40,006 bases of DNA from Deltaproteobacteria bacterium (GTDB lineage: Bacteria > Desulfobacterota > Syntrophorhabdia > Syntrophorhabdales > Syntrophorhabdaceae): the NCBI GenBank assembly GCA_029553295.1, contig JAKPCK010000136.1, forward strand, positions 1 to 40,006. Direction: 5' to 3'. Below are positions 1 through 9,650 of the stretch, in pieces (within the stretch, counting starts at the first letter, position 1; each line of letters opens with the position of its first letter). The position numbers were made by a program, and so were the translations under genes. The notes beneath the pieces are model-generated. The model made no database searches and was not told the origin of the DNA. It saw only the letters and a program-made list of their open reading frames with translations.

Positions 1-156
1 CTGCCTGTCCATAGCTTTTCTACACTTCTTGCCCACCTGGGGACAAGATGTAGAAACAGATGCAGGGTTGCATCAGATGAAAAGTCTCCTGCCTTTTACC
101 TTCTTACTGAACCAACACCTGTTCAAAAGATGGCTCTACAATTACTAAAACTGTAG
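1..156 (+). pseudogene. C-terminal end of a transposase (IS1634/IS4-like), cut by window start
   Basis: Frame 1 is open from the first base to a TAG at 154-156 and encodes about 51 residues. They include a Cys/Arg-rich stretch (TRCRNRCRV) and then LTEPTPVQ near the end. A 'TEPTP.Q..AL.LL' tail is typical of IS1634/IS4-type DDE transposases; this is recognised from memory, not from a search. The rest of the gene lies outside the window, so it cannot be told whether the element is intact. The family assignment is tentative. Confidence 0.5.
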
Positions 157-235
157 TCAGTATCGGGAAATTGATATTTATTGTTCTGTGTATAATATCA
201 ATGGGATAGCGTCAATTTGGGGGAGGAACTTCGGT
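157..235. mobile_element. Possible IS right-end segment with inverted repeat
   Basis: This non-coding stretch follows the transposase stop. It holds a perfect 9-bp inverted repeat, ATTGATATT at 170-178 and AATATCAAT at 194-202, with a 15-nt loop. A G-rich stretch (caatttgggggaggaac) follows. It could be the subterminal end of the IS element or a transcription stop for the transposase. No target duplication can be tested because the left end is outside the window. Confidence 0.25.
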
Positions 236-469
236 TTAAAGACCCTGGTTAGTCAGCTTTTTATAGTCCTCTATGTTCCAGCATGAACTGAAGAAACTGC
301 AGTCAAGACACCTGGGCAATTTATTTTTATCAATCAGGTATTGTTTTCCTGTGATGCCAGTGATTTTGTCTTTTTTCATCTCTGCGACACAGGGTGGTGT
401 CCCTGACTTACATCCGTGTTTATTGTCGCAGTTTATACAGTATCTTTTATTCTCTGCTGGTTCAGCCAT
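236..469 (-). CDS. Small Cys-rich protein of unknown function (77 aa)
   Basis: The predicted 77-aa protein has seven cysteines arranged as CINCDNKHGC, then PPC near residue 27, then CLDC...CW close to the C-terminus. This spacing suggests a small metal (Zn or Fe-S) binding fold. No membrane segment or signal peptide is visible. The start lacks a clear Shine-Dalgarno sequence. It stands alone, convergent with the transposase end and divergent from the TPR gene. The overlapping + strand ORF has no recognisable features, and the ordered Cys pattern makes the minus strand the better choice. Function is unknown. Confidence 0.55.
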   Translation of the reverse strand: MAEPAENKRYCINCDNKHGCKSGTPPCVAEMKKDKITGITGKQYLIDKNKLPRCLDCSFFSSCWNIEDYKKLTNQGL

Positions 470-591
470 TTTTTATGTGTGAGTGTATATGAACAGGTTT
501 TGCCTGTCAAGGAAAAACCCTTGACAACATATTGTGATTGCAGGAAAATGGATGGATAGCAGGGGGTGTGGTAAAATAAGCGGAAATAGGT

Positions 592-3500
592 ATGGAAGAG
601 AATAAAGACAATACAAAAATCAGAGAAATGGGCGGAAAAGACAAGAAGGAGCCTGAAAGAGAGATGGCTTCAAATGGTTTGTTACTCACAGATCTTTTAA
701 AAAAGGCCAGATCATTAGATGAATCAGGCAGGCATGAAGATGCAATAGAGGTCTATACACAGGTGATAAAGGTAGACCCCAAGTGTTTTGATGCCTTTTA
801 CAGCCGAGGTAATATCTATCTGACCATGGGCATATATCACAAGGCCGTTAAAGATTTTGATAGGGCAATAAAATTAAGACCTAAAAATGCTGAGGTGCAT
901 TACCAGCGTGGGGTTGTATACGACATACTTGGCAACTATGTAAAGGCAGTAAAGGAATACACAAAGGCAATTGAACTGGATCCCCTGTTTGTCGATGCAT
1001 ACTATAAAAGGGGGGCTATATATGGCATGGTTGGTGATTATGACAGGGAGGCCGAGGATTACAAAAAGGTAAAAGAACTGAACCCAGAATATATCATCCC
1101 CCACAAAGGAGTAGAGGTCTCAGGGCATGATGAAGAAGACTTTCTTAAAACATCAGAGCAAAAACCTACAGGTAAATGGAAGACCGAAGATGACCAGAAG
1201 GCAAGGGTATACAAAAAGATTGATAAAAAGGCACAGGAATTAGAATTTTATACCAGGGCCATTGAATTAAATCCTGATTTTACTGAGGCATATTATAACA
1301 GGGGCGTTGTCTATGCTGAAATGGGTGAATACGAAAGGGCCATCGAGGACTTAAGCACTGCAATAAAGCTCAATCCTTCCTATGCAAAGGCATATTACAC
1401 CCGTGGGACCCTATACGGTAGAATGGGTAATATGGAAGGTGAGCTCAGTGACCTGGACAGGGTTATATCCCTTAATCCCAATTTTTCAGAGGCATATTAT
1501 AGCCGTGGGATTATATATGCGAGAAAGGGTGATTACGAGCATTCCATAAGGGACTTAGACAGATCCATTAAATTGGCCAATAGAAACTATGACGCCTACT
1601 ATGCAAGAGGGGATTGCTATGCCATGATCGGTAACCACGGGAAGGCAGTAGAGGACTTTACCCGTGCCATAGAACTGAAATCTAACCTCCCGGAGGCATA
1701 TTATAAAAGGGCTATCTCTTATTGCAGGCTTGGCGAATCGAATAAGGCCCTCTCTGACCTTGATAGGGCCTGTGAACTGGGTCTGGAGGATGAGGAGGCC
1801 TATTACAACAGGGGTGACCTTTATCTTGAACTGAAAGAATACGAGAAGGCTATAGAGGATTTTAATCGAGTCATCTCCAGGAACAGGACATACAAAGAGG
1901 CATACCTTAAAAGGTCAATGGCCTATCAATCCCTTGGAGATTTTAAAAAGGCATTGGCAGACCTCAATAATTTTATTGAGTTTATGCCTAAAGCCCCGGA
2001 GGCATATTATAACCGTGGTATCATATCGAGGAGACTCGGGGACAACGAGAGGGCTATAGGTGATTTTACTGCTGCCCTTGAGATGAATCCAGGTTATAAA
2101 GATGTGTATTTTATGCGGGGTGTTGCCTTAGGTGAGGTTGGCAGGGCACAGGAGGCTATACAGGATCTTACAAGGGCAATCAATTTAGACCCTATGCTTG
2201 CCGAGGCTTACTATTACAGGGCATTGAATTTAGATAGCCTTGGCATGATAAAACAGGCATTAAAGGACCTTGATAAGGCAATAGATTTAAGACCTCGATA
2301 TCCAGAGGCATTCCGCAGCAGAGGGGCAATATTACACCGTATGGGTGATGTACGTCTTGCCATAAAGGATTTTGGCAGGGCATCGAGACAAGACCCATGG
2401 GACTTTTCTGTCTATTTTCAAAGAGGCCTTGCATACAAAGACCTGGGAGAAAAGAAACAGGCAATAGCGGATTTTACCAGGGCTTTGGAGTTGAGGCCTA
2501 AATATGCTGATGCATATTTTAACAGAGGCCTTGTCTATCTCAGCATGGGTGAGTTAAAGGCAGCCATTGGAGACTTTGACAGGGTTATAAAATTAAATCC
2601 CCGTATGATAGATGCATATCTCAACAGGGCCCATGCCTATGAAAGACTTGGGGATGTAGATAATGCAGCAAAAGACTATGACAGTGTAATAGATCTAAAC
2701 CCAGAATACAAAGAGGCATATTACAAAAGGGGTATCTTTTGCCAATCCATTAATGACCTTGAGTCAGCAGTTAGGTATTTTGATAAGGCTATTGAGCTTG
2801 ATAGCAGCCTTACAGAGGCATACTACAGGAGGGGTATGTCTCTATACAAACTGGGGGATATGGAGAGGGCAAGGCATGATTTTAGCAAGGCAATAGAGCT
2901 GGATAGGGGATTTGTCGATGCCTACTATCAGAGAGGGACAATCTATGTATACCAGGATAGACCGGATATGGCTGTTTTGGACTTTACAAGGACGATAGAA
3001 CTATCACCAAACTATGCATGGGCATATTACAACAGGGGTCTTGCATATTCAAAGCTCGGCAATTTAGAGGGTGCTATCCTGGATCTCAAAAAGGCAACGA
3101 TACTTAATCCTGATTATATGTGGGCCTATTATAATTTAGGGGTAATCCATGCTGATAGAGGTGATTATGAGGAGGCAATAGAAGAGTTTACCAGGGTCAT
3201 AGAGCTAAACCCCGAGTATATTGAGGCCTATTACAGAAGGGGTATGGCATATCTTGAGATGGATACTCTTGAAAAGGCCATAGAGGATTTTACAAGGGTA
3301 ATAGAACTAAACCCACGGCATGTAGATGCCTATTTTAATAGAGGCAGGGCCCATGGAAGACTGGGAAATATCTCTATGGAGATAAAAGACTATGATAGGG
3401 CCTTGGAATTAGACCCAAATTTTTCTATAAATTTTTATAAAGATGTAGAGATGCCATCAAGGCGAGATTCTAATATGAGATACGCTGAGGCGTATTTCAG

Positions 3501-4233
3501 GCGTGGTATGGTAAGCGGTAAATTGGGGAACTCAAGGCAGGCCATAAAAGATTTTACCAGGTCAATAGAGTTCAATCCAGAGAATATAAAGGCCTTTTAC
3601 AATAGAGGCATTGCCTATACAGAGGTTGGTGAACATAAACAGGCAATAAGCGACTTTAGTATGGCAATAAAGCTCAACCCCAGATATGCAGAGGCATATT
3701 ATAACAGGGGCAATGTATATTGTAAGGTCGGCGACCTGAAAAGGGCTATTGATGATTTCACAAGGGCCATCAACCTGAATCCAAAATACGCATGGGCATA
3801 TTACAAGAGAGGCACGGCATATATAAGTATAGATAGACCAAAACAGGCGATAAAGGATTTTGATAAGGCCATAGAATTGAACCCTAAATATGCTGAGGCA
3901 TATTGTAATAGGGGATGTGCCTATGGTAAGATTGGCAACACCCATCAGGAGATAGATGATTACAGCAAGGCTATAGAGATAAACCCTAAATATGCAGAGC
4001 CATACTGTAAGAGGGGGTCTAAATATGCAGATCTGGGGGATTATGAGCAGGCAATAAGGGATTTTAACAGGGCAATAGATATAGATTCACAGTATGTGTG
4101 GGCCTATTATCATAGAGGCACTGTATATGCAGACCTGGGGAGGTCACAGCTTGCCATAAGAGACCTAAAAAAGGCTGCATCCATGGGGCTTAGAGAGGCG
4201 CAGGAATTTCTAAAGGACGCAGGCATAGGATGA
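592..4233 (+). CDS. Giant tetratricopeptide-repeat protein (1213 aa, about 33 TPRs)
   Basis: Almost the whole protein is made of 34-residue TPR units with the consensus AYYNRG...LGDYE.AI.DF.RAIELNP. By eye there are about 33 copies from residue ~25 to the end. Two irregular spacers break the register, at about residues 166-219 and about 948-970. There is no signal peptide or membrane helix, so it is probably a cytoplasmic scaffold for protein-protein contacts; partners are unknown. The ATG at 592 has a weak ribosome site (AATAGG). The HEAT-repeat gene begins 10 nt after the stop, so the two all-helical repeat proteins are probably made together. High internal similarity between units suggests expansion by unequal exchange. 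Confidence 0.9.
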   Translation: MEENKDNTKIREMGGKDKKEPEREMASNGLLLTDLLKKARSLDESGRHEDAIEVYTQVIKVDPKCFDAFYSRGNIYLTMGIYHKAVKDFDRAIKLRPKNAEVHYQRGVVYDILGNYVKAVKEYTKAIELDPLFVDAYYKRGAIYGMVGDYDREAEDYKKVKELNPEYIIPHKGVEVSGHDEEDFLKTSEQKPTGKWKTEDDQKARVYKKIDKKAQELEFYTRAIELNPDFTEAYYNRGVVYAEMGEYERAIEDLSTAIKLNPSYAKAYYTRGTLYGRMGNMEGELSDLDRVISLNPNFSEAYYSRGIIYARKGDYEHSIRDLDRSIKLANRNYDAYYARGDCYAMIGNHGKAVEDFTRAIELKSNLPEAYYKRAISYCRLGESNKALSDLDRACELGLEDEEAYYNRGDLYLELKEYEKAIEDFNRVISRNRTYKEAYLKRSMAYQSLGDFKKALADLNNFIEFMPKAPEAYYNRGIISRRLGDNERAIGDFTAALEMNPGYKDVYFMRGVALGEVGRAQEAIQDLTRAINLDPMLAEAYYYRALNLDSLGMIKQALKDLDKAIDLRPRYPEAFRSRGAILHRMGDVRLAIKDFGRASRQDPWDFSVYFQRGLAYKDLGEKKQAIADFTRALELRPKYADAYFNRGLVYLSMGELKAAIGDFDRVIKLNPRMIDAYLNRAHAYERLGDVDNAAKDYDSVIDLNPEYKEAYYKRGIFCQSINDLESAVRYFDKAIELDSSLTEAYYRRGMSLYKLGDMERARHDFSKAIELDRGFVDAYYQRGTIYVYQDRPDMAVLDFTRTIELSPNYAWAYYNRGLAYSKLGNLEGAILDLKKATILNPDYMWAYYNLGVIHADRGDYEEAIEEFTRVIELNPEYIEAYYRRGMAYLEMDTLEKAIEDFTRVIELNPRHVDAYFNRGRAHGRLGNISMEIKDYDRALELDPNFSINFYKDVEMPSRRDSNMRYAEAYFRRGMVSGKLGNSRQAIKDFTRSIEFNPENIKAFYNRGIAYTEVGEHKQAISDFSMAIKLNPRYAEAYYNRGNVYCKVGDLKRAIDDFTRAINLNPKYAWAYYKRGTAYISIDRPKQAIKDFDKAIELNPKYAEAYCNRGCAYGKIGNTHQEIDDYSKAIEINPKYAEPYCKRGSKYADLGDYEQAIRDFNRAIDIDSQYVWAYYHRGTVYADLGRSQLAIRDLKKAASMGLREAQEFLKDAGIG

Positions 4234-4243
4234 GGTTCTTTGA

Positions 4244-5587
4244 TTGAAAGAGGGAATAACAGGTTTAATAGACAATATAATCCAGGGACCCCAGGACATC
4301 CGTGAGGCAGCGGCCTGTGCCTTAAGCAGAATTGGCGAACCTGCCATAGACCCGCTCCTTACCCTTCTTGGAAACAAAGATAACCAGATAAGAAAGTCCG
4401 CTGTAACTGCCCTCGGTGAGATAGGTGAAAAAAGACTTATAGAACACCTTCTGCCCCTCATATCTGATATGGATGATGGGGTCAGGGAACAGGTTGCCCA
4501 TGCCCTAGGCAAGATAGGTGATGTGAAGGCTATAGGGCCACTTACAGGCCTTTTTAGAGATAGAAATGTTTCAATCCGTATCGCCTCAGTGGATGCCATA
4601 AGCAGGATAGGCAATCCTGCTGTAGACACCTTAATTAGACTCCTTGGAGACCCCAATGAGTCTGTCCGTGAGTCATCAGCCCATGCCCTGGGTAAGATAG
4701 GTGACGAAAAGGCAACAGGACCTCTTCTTCAGCTTCTTTCGGACAGGAATATTTATGTCCGCATGGCAGCTGCCCAGGCCTTGAGTAAGATAGGTGAACC
4801 GGCAATAGGGCCTTTGATAGCCCTATTATCGGATAAAAATGATGCTGTCAGGGAATCGGCTGTCTATGCCCTTGGCGAGATGGCAGATATGAGGTCTGTC
4901 CCCCATATCATAAAACTTGTCACCGATAGCCATGCCTTTGTCCGCATGGCAGCCGCCCATGCCCTGGGTAAGATAGGGGACACCAGGGCTGTTGATCCCA
5001 TTATCAGGCTTGCAAAGGATAGAAATGTATTTGTCCGCATGGCAGCCGCCCATGCCCTGGGTAAGATTGGTGGTGTAAATGCAGTAGAACCGCTTCTTGC
5101 ATTGCTCTCCGATGACAATCTCTTTGTCCGCATGGCAGCCGCCAATGCCTTTAATAAATTGGGTCAAATGGCATTAGAACCAATTTTGAGACTCCTTGCA
5201 AGTAATGATGCCACCGTCAGGAGGGCAGCGGCACAGGCATTGGGCAAGATAGGTGATGAGCGGGCCATTACCCCTTTAATCCTATCCCTCTGGGATGAGA
5301 ACGAAGAAGTTCTGATTGCGGCTGGTGAGGCCCTGGAAAAGATTGACCCATACTGGTATGCAAGGGATGCAACAAGGCAGTACCTGCCCTATTTCTCCGA
5401 GGCACTGAAAAAGGGTGGTAAGCATGTGAAGCTCTATTTTATAGGCATCCTTGAAAAGATTGGCGAACTGGGTATATCAGATATAGATGTGGCAGATATA
5501 CTAAAGGACTATATAAAAGATGAGGACAAAAACATCCGTCTTAGCACAGCCCTGGCCCTGGAGAAGATAAAGAAAAATGCCAGATAG
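4244..5587 (+). CDS. HEAT-repeat (PBS-lyase-like) protein, 447 aa
   Basis: The protein consists of about 12 HEAT units of 31 residues with the core 'VR.AAA.ALGKIGD..A..PL..LL.D' up to residue ~365, followed by a less regular helical tail. Such proteins are binding scaffolds or lyase-like subunits; no catalytic residues are visible. The start is a TTG at 4244 with GAGG at 4232-4235 as the probable ribosome site, directly behind the TPR gene stop. The 93-bp unit is nearly identical at DNA level in places: the same 38 bp occur at 4937-4974 and 5030-5067. Pairing of a HEAT and a TPR scaffold suggests a shared complex, but this is inference. Confidence 0.85.
   Translation: MKEGITGLIDNIIQGPQDIREAAACALSRIGEPAIDPLLTLLGNKDNQIRKSAVTALGEIGEKRLIEHLLPLISDMDDGVREQVAHALGKIGDVKAIGPLTGLFRDRNVSIRIASVDAISRIGNPAVDTLIRLLGDPNESVRESSAHALGKIGDEKATGPLLQLLSDRNIYVRMAAAQALSKIGEPAIGPLIALLSDKNDAVRESAVYALGEMADMRSVPHIIKLVTDSHAFVRMAAAHALGKIGDTRAVDPIIRLAKDRNVFVRMAAAHALGKIGGVNAVEPLLALLSDDNLFVRMAAANAFNKLGQMALEPILRLLASNDATVRRAAAQALGKIGDERAITPLILSLWDENEEVLIAAGEALEKIDPYWYARDATRQYLPYFSEALKKGGKHVKLYFIGILEKIGELGISDIDVADILKDYIKDEDKNIRLSTALALEKIKKNAR
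4937..5143 (+). repeat. 93-bp tandem coding repeats in the HEAT gene
   Basis: A 38-bp block starting TTTGTCCGCATGGCAGCCGC is identical at 4937-4974 and 5030-5067, and its first 21 bp recur at 5123-5143. The period is exactly 93 bp, i.e. 31 codons or one HEAT unit. Sequence identity beyond what the protein requires points to recent duplication or gene conversion. Confidence 0.85.
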
Positions 5588-5616
5588 AAATCATTTTGTT
5601 GGAGATTTTAAATCCC

Positions 5617-6888
5617 ATGGATTTTAAGATAATAAGCCTTGGTTGTCCGAAGAACCTCGTTGAGTCTGAATACATGGCCAGAAAGCTGGAAGAGGCAGGC
5701 CATGTAAATAAAGAGGATTGCGATACAGTGATTATAAACACATGCGCATTTATAACAGAGGCAATCAAGGAATCCATCCACGTAATACTTTCTCAGGCAG
5801 AAAATAAAGACAAGACAAGGCTCGTTGTAACCGGCTGTCTTGTAGAGCGCTACAGGGAGAAACTGGCAGAGCTGCTGCCAGAGGTGGATACCTTTGTAGG
5901 CAGGGGGGATTATCCAAATATAGATAAGATTATTGAAAAAAAAGGTTTTTTTTACAAAAAAAGTAGCTTTTCAGAGACATACCCGAGAAAGGTATTTACT
6001 GCAAAACCTACAGCGTATCTCAAGATAATGGATGGATGTAATAATATGTGCAGCTACTGTACTGTTCCTTATGTAAGAGGACCACTCATAAGCAGGTCCA
6101 TGGAAGACATAGAAGATGAGTTTAGATGGCTTATAGAAAATGGATACAGGGAGATAAATATTATAGGCCAGGATATAGGCTCTTATGGAAGAGATAAAGG
6201 CGGCAATCTTAAAGAACTGCTAAGGCATATTCTTCGTATGGACGGCGATTATTACCTCAGGCTCCTCTACCTGCATCCTTTAAGGATAGATGATGACCTT
6301 CTCACTATGGTTAAGAACGAGGAGAGGATTGTAAAATATCTTGATATACCTATCCAGCACTCAGAGGACAGGATATTAAAGCTTATGAACAGGGGTTATA
6401 CAAAGACCTATCTTGAATCGCTCCTGGGGATAATCAGAGAAAAAATGCCAGATTGTATAATCAGGTCAACGGTAATAATAGGCTTTCCAGGGGAGACAGA
6501 GGAGGAGTTCTATAATCTCTGTGAATTTATAAAAAAATGGGGTTTTGATAACCTTGGTGCTTTTAGGTATTCAAGGGAAGAGGGCACACCTGCATACAGG
6601 TTAAGGGGTCATGTAAGAAAAGGCGTAAAGGAACAGAGGTTTAAAGGGATTATGGAGATCCAAAGGGATATCTCCCGGGCAAGACTCAAGAGGCTTGAGG
6701 GCCTGGAATCCCTTGTAATTGTAGAGGAGAGAGATGCTATGGGTATGACGGGGAGGATTATATTACAGTCCCCTGATATAGATGGTATTGCATTTATAAA
6801 GGGTAATGGCAAAGTAGGTGAGATTAGACCCTGTAAAATAGTGAAAACTCTTGATTATGATGTTATAGTAGAGATACTTGACAGATAG
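5617..6888 (+). CDS. rimO: Ribosomal protein S12 methylthiotransferase RimO
   Basis: A radical-SAM methylthiotransferase that adds a methylthio group to an aspartate of ribosomal protein S12. The order of domains is complete: N-terminal UPF0004 domain (SLGCPKNLVESE, then the NTCAF and TGC cysteines), radical SAM CxxxCxxC (CNNMCSYC, about residue 143), and a C-terminal TRAM-like domain. 'GCPKNLVESE' and 'RGPLISR' are RimO rather than MiaB hallmarks. The ATG at 5617 is preferred over the upstream TTG at 5596 because GGAG precedes it and MDFKIISLGCPKN is the usual N-terminus. About 423 aa, normal for the family. It lies 29 nt behind the HEAT gene. Confidence 0.93.
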   Translation: MDFKIISLGCPKNLVESEYMARKLEEAGHVNKEDCDTVIINTCAFITEAIKESIHVILSQAENKDKTRLVVTGCLVERYREKLAELLPEVDTFVGRGDYPNIDKIIEKKGFFYKKSSFSETYPRKVFTAKPTAYLKIMDGCNNMCSYCTVPYVRGPLISRSMEDIEDEFRWLIENGYREINIIGQDIGSYGRDKGGNLKELLRHILRMDGDYYLRLLYLHPLRIDDDLLTMVKNEERIVKYLDIPIQHSEDRILKLMNRGYTKTYLESLLGIIREKMPDCIIRSTVIIGFPGETEEEFYNLCEFIKKWGFDNLGAFRYSREEGTPAYRLRGHVRKGVKEQRFKGIMEIQRDISRARLKRLEGLESLVIVEERDAMGMTGRIILQSPDIDGIAFIKGNGKVGEIRPCKIVKTLDYDVIVEILDR

Positions 6889-6981
6889 CGAGACCATAGA
6901 GATAATAAACTGTTTTTATTCTATTGGGCTGATGTTTTTTAGAATCTGAAAGCTATAAAAAGATGATTGAGGTGGAGGTTT

Positions 6982-8445
6982 ATGGAACCCATTAATGAGT
7001 TGATTGCTGTAAGAAAAGAAAAGGAAAAGGCATTGAAAGAACTTGGGATAGAGACCTATCCCCAGGACAGGGGGCCCTATATAACCACAGAGGAGATAAG
7101 CCTGCGTTTTGGCACGCTCTCCCATGAGGAGCTTGAAAAAACAGATGAAAGGGTCTCTGCTGCAGGGAGGATCATGTCCTTCAGGGATTTCGGTAAGAGC
7201 ACATTTGTCCACATACAGGATAGAAAAGGCAGGATTCAGGTGTATGTGCGCAAAGATGTGTTGAAAAACCCTGAATACAGTATATTCAAGAGGTTTGATA
7301 TAGGGGATATCATAGGGGTTTTGGGTAGGGTTTTCAAGACAAAGACCGGTGAGCTTACAGTGCTGGCAGAGGAGATAAAGCTCCTTACCAAGTCTCTGCG
7401 ACCCCTTCCTGAAAAATGGCATGGATTAAAGGATATTGAGGAGAGATACAGAAAGAGGTATCTCGACCTTATAGTAAATCCCGGGGTAAAGGAGATCTTT
7501 ATAAAGAGGGCAAAGATAGTGGAGTATATAAGGAGATATTTTAATGAACGCTCTTTTATCGAGGTAGAGACCCCTATGATGCAGGTTATACCTGGGGGTG
7601 CTGTTGCAAAGCCCTTCATCACCCATCATAATGCCCTTGGGATAGATCTATATCTGAGGATAGCCCCGGAACTCTATCTAAAGAGGCTCATTGTCGGCGG
7701 ATTTGAGAGGGTATTTGAGATAAACAGGAACTTCAGGAATGAGGGTATATCAGTGAGACACAATCCTGAGTTTACCATGCTTGAGTTCTATCAGGCATAC
7801 TCAACCTATGAAGACCTTATGGATATGACAGAGGACATGGTATCATCCCTTGTCTATGAGCTTTATAAGACATATAAGATTACATATAACGGTCAGGAGA
7901 TTGATTTTTCAAGGCCATGGAAAAGGATAACCATGGAGGATGCACTAAAGGAGTTTGGTGGTCTGGATATCTCGGAGTTTATTGACACAAACAGATTGAC
8001 CTCATATGCCAGGGAACTGGGGATAGAGTCCCCGGAAAAGGATAAAAGAGGCAAGCTCATAACCAAGGTCTTTGAGGAACTATGCGAGAAGCACCTGGTC
8101 CAGCCTACCTTTATAACAGACTATCCTGTAGAGGTGTCCCCTCTGGCAAAAAGGAGTAAGGATAGGCCTGAGATAACAGAGAGGTTTGAGCTCTACATAG
8201 CCGGCATGGAGGTGGCAAACGGTTTTAATGAGTTAAACGACCCTGAAGACCAGAAGGATAGGTTCCTCCAGCAGATACAGGAAAAGGAAGAGGGCGCTAC
8301 CATGGATGAGGACTACATCACTGCCCTTGAGTACGGACTGCCCCCTACAGCAGGTGAGGGGATAGGCATAGACAGGCTTACCATGTTGCTTACAGACAGC
8401 CCCTCCATAAGAGAGGTTATACTCTTTCCCCTTCTGAAACCATGA
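6982..8445 (+). CDS. lysS: Lysyl-tRNA synthetase, class II
   Basis: Charges tRNA-Lys in the cytoplasm. An N-terminal OB-fold anticodon-binding domain (about residues 50-150) is followed by the class II catalytic core. Visible are motif 1 (FIEVETPMMQ), motif 2 (FRNEGISVRHNPEFTM) and motif 3 (GEGIGIDRLTML). At about 487 aa it is full length. The ATG at 6982 follows GAGGTGGAGG and is chosen over a TTG at 6967. The stop overlaps the next gene's ATG (ATGA at 8442-8445), so lysS and the lol genes are probably co-transcribed and translationally coupled, an arrangement I recall from other Deltaproteobacteria. Confidence 0.96.
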   Translation: MEPINELIAVRKEKEKALKELGIETYPQDRGPYITTEEISLRFGTLSHEELEKTDERVSAAGRIMSFRDFGKSTFVHIQDRKGRIQVYVRKDVLKNPEYSIFKRFDIGDIIGVLGRVFKTKTGELTVLAEEIKLLTKSLRPLPEKWHGLKDIEERYRKRYLDLIVNPGVKEIFIKRAKIVEYIRRYFNERSFIEVETPMMQVIPGGAVAKPFITHHNALGIDLYLRIAPELYLKRLIVGGFERVFEINRNFRNEGISVRHNPEFTMLEFYQAYSTYEDLMDMTEDMVSSLVYELYKTYKITYNGQEIDFSRPWKRITMEDALKEFGGLDISEFIDTNRLTSYARELGIESPEKDKRGKLITKVFEELCEKHLVQPTFITDYPVEVSPLAKRSKDRPEITERFELYIAGMEVANGFNELNDPEDQKDRFLQQIQEKEEGATMDEDYITALEYGLPPTAGEGIGIDRLTMLLTDSPSIREVILFPLLKP

Positions 8446-9650
8446 ATATAATGAAATACGAGACCATAATAGGATTGAGGTATCTCCGTTCCAAGAGGAA
8501 AGATGCCTTTATATCCTTTACCACATGGATATCCATTATAGGTATTGCCATTGGTGTTATGGCCCTTATTGTTGTAATAGCAGTGATGACTGGATTCCAG
8601 AATGAGATAAGGGAGAGGATCCTCGGTATAAACCCCCATGTCCTTGTCATGAACCTAAACGGCGAGATAAAAGAGCCTGAAAGGATTGTGGAGACTATCA
8701 AGAAATCAGGTGAGGTCACCCATGCCTTTCCCTTTGTTACATTTCAGGCAATGTTACAGAGCGGTAGACAGCTCTCAGGTGTCATAGTAAAGGGTATAAA
8801 TGCACAAGACATGATGTTTATGAAGAGGCTTATGAAAGAGGGGGATATTGGGTCTTTAAATGAGAAGGGGAATATACTGATAGGTAAGGAACTGGCAAAA
8901 AATATGGGGATTTTCAAGGGTGATTTCCTGTCTTTGATGGTGCCCTTTGCAGGGGTATCCCCCATGGGTGCTGTCCCCGAGACTGTCCAGGCACGGGTAG
9001 GAGGGGTATTCGAGACAGGGATGTATGAGATTGACAATACCCTTGTGGTCATGTCCCTCAAGGACGTGGAGGGTATCTTAGGTATTAAGGCAACGGGTAT
9101 AGAGGTAAAGATAAAGGATGTCTACAAGGCAGACACGGTAAGGAGGGAGATAAGCAAAGGCCTGGGGCATGGATATTTTGCCAGGACATGGATAGAGATG
9201 AATAAAAACCTCTTTTCTGCCTTAAAGCTTGAAAAGATAGCCATGTTTATCATCCTGGCCCTTATCATATTTGTGGCAAGTTTTAATATAATCAGCTCGC
9301 TGGTCATGACGGTTATGGAGAAGAAAAAGGATATAGCCATACTAAAGGCAATGGGTGCAAAAAAGAAGAGCATAATGAAGATATTTATGATTGAGGGTAT
9401 AACCATAGGGATACTCGGGGCTCTTATTGGTTCGTTCAGCGGTTATACCATATGCGAGATTATAAGGAGATACAAGATTATAAAGCTCCCGGAGGATATC
9501 TACTATATAAGCACACTCCCGGTAAAGATAAGCTTTTTTGATGTATTTCTTGTAGCATCCATAACAACGGTTATATGTGTCTTATCCACCATTTATCCAT
9601 CTTTTAAGGGCTCCAAGATAGACCCTGTAGAGACATTGAGGTATGAATAG
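8442..9650 (+). CDS. lolC: Lipoprotein-releasing ABC transporter permease LolC/LolE
   Basis: Inner-membrane permease of the Lol system, which extracts lipoproteins from the inner membrane for delivery to the outer membrane. The 402-aa protein has one N-terminal membrane helix (about residues 25-50), a large periplasmic MacB-like domain, and three C-terminal helices of an FtsX domain (about 265-395). A single LolC/E-type gene is present here, so a homodimer is possible. It overlaps lysS by 4 bp and lolD by 8 bp. An in-frame ATG at 8451 is an alternative start. Its presence implies an outer membrane. Confidence 0.9.
   Translation: MNIMKYETIIGLRYLRSKRKDAFISFTTWISIIGIAIGVMALIVVIAVMTGFQNEIRERILGINPHVLVMNLNGEIKEPERIVETIKKSGEVTHAFPFVTFQAMLQSGRQLSGVIVKGINAQDMMFMKRLMKEGDIGSLNEKGNILIGKELAKNMGIFKGDFLSLMVPFAGVSPMGAVPETVQARVGGVFETGMYEIDNTLVVMSLKDVEGILGIKATGIEVKIKDVYKADTVRREISKGLGHGYFARTWIEMNKNLFSALKLEKIAMFIILALIIFVASFNIISSLVMTVMEKKKDIAILKAMGAKKKSIMKIFMIEGITIGILGALIGSFSGYTICEIIRRYKIIKLPEDIYYISTLPVKISFFDVFLVASITTVICVLSTIYPSFKGSKIDPVETLRYE

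Noticed and set aside
3562-3945. Long antisense ORFs opposite the TPR, HEAT and other genes
   Set aside because: They mirror repetitive coding sequence, have no ribosome sites or recognisable motifs, and disagree with clear genes on the other strand.
4937-5143. CRISPR-like regular direct repeats
   Set aside because: The 93-bp period equals a HEAT unit in an open reading frame, and the 'spacers' are coding and similar to each other.
6889-6966. Regulatory element between rimO and lysS
   Set aside because: This 78-nt AT-rich gap shows no convincing hairpin or promoter pair.
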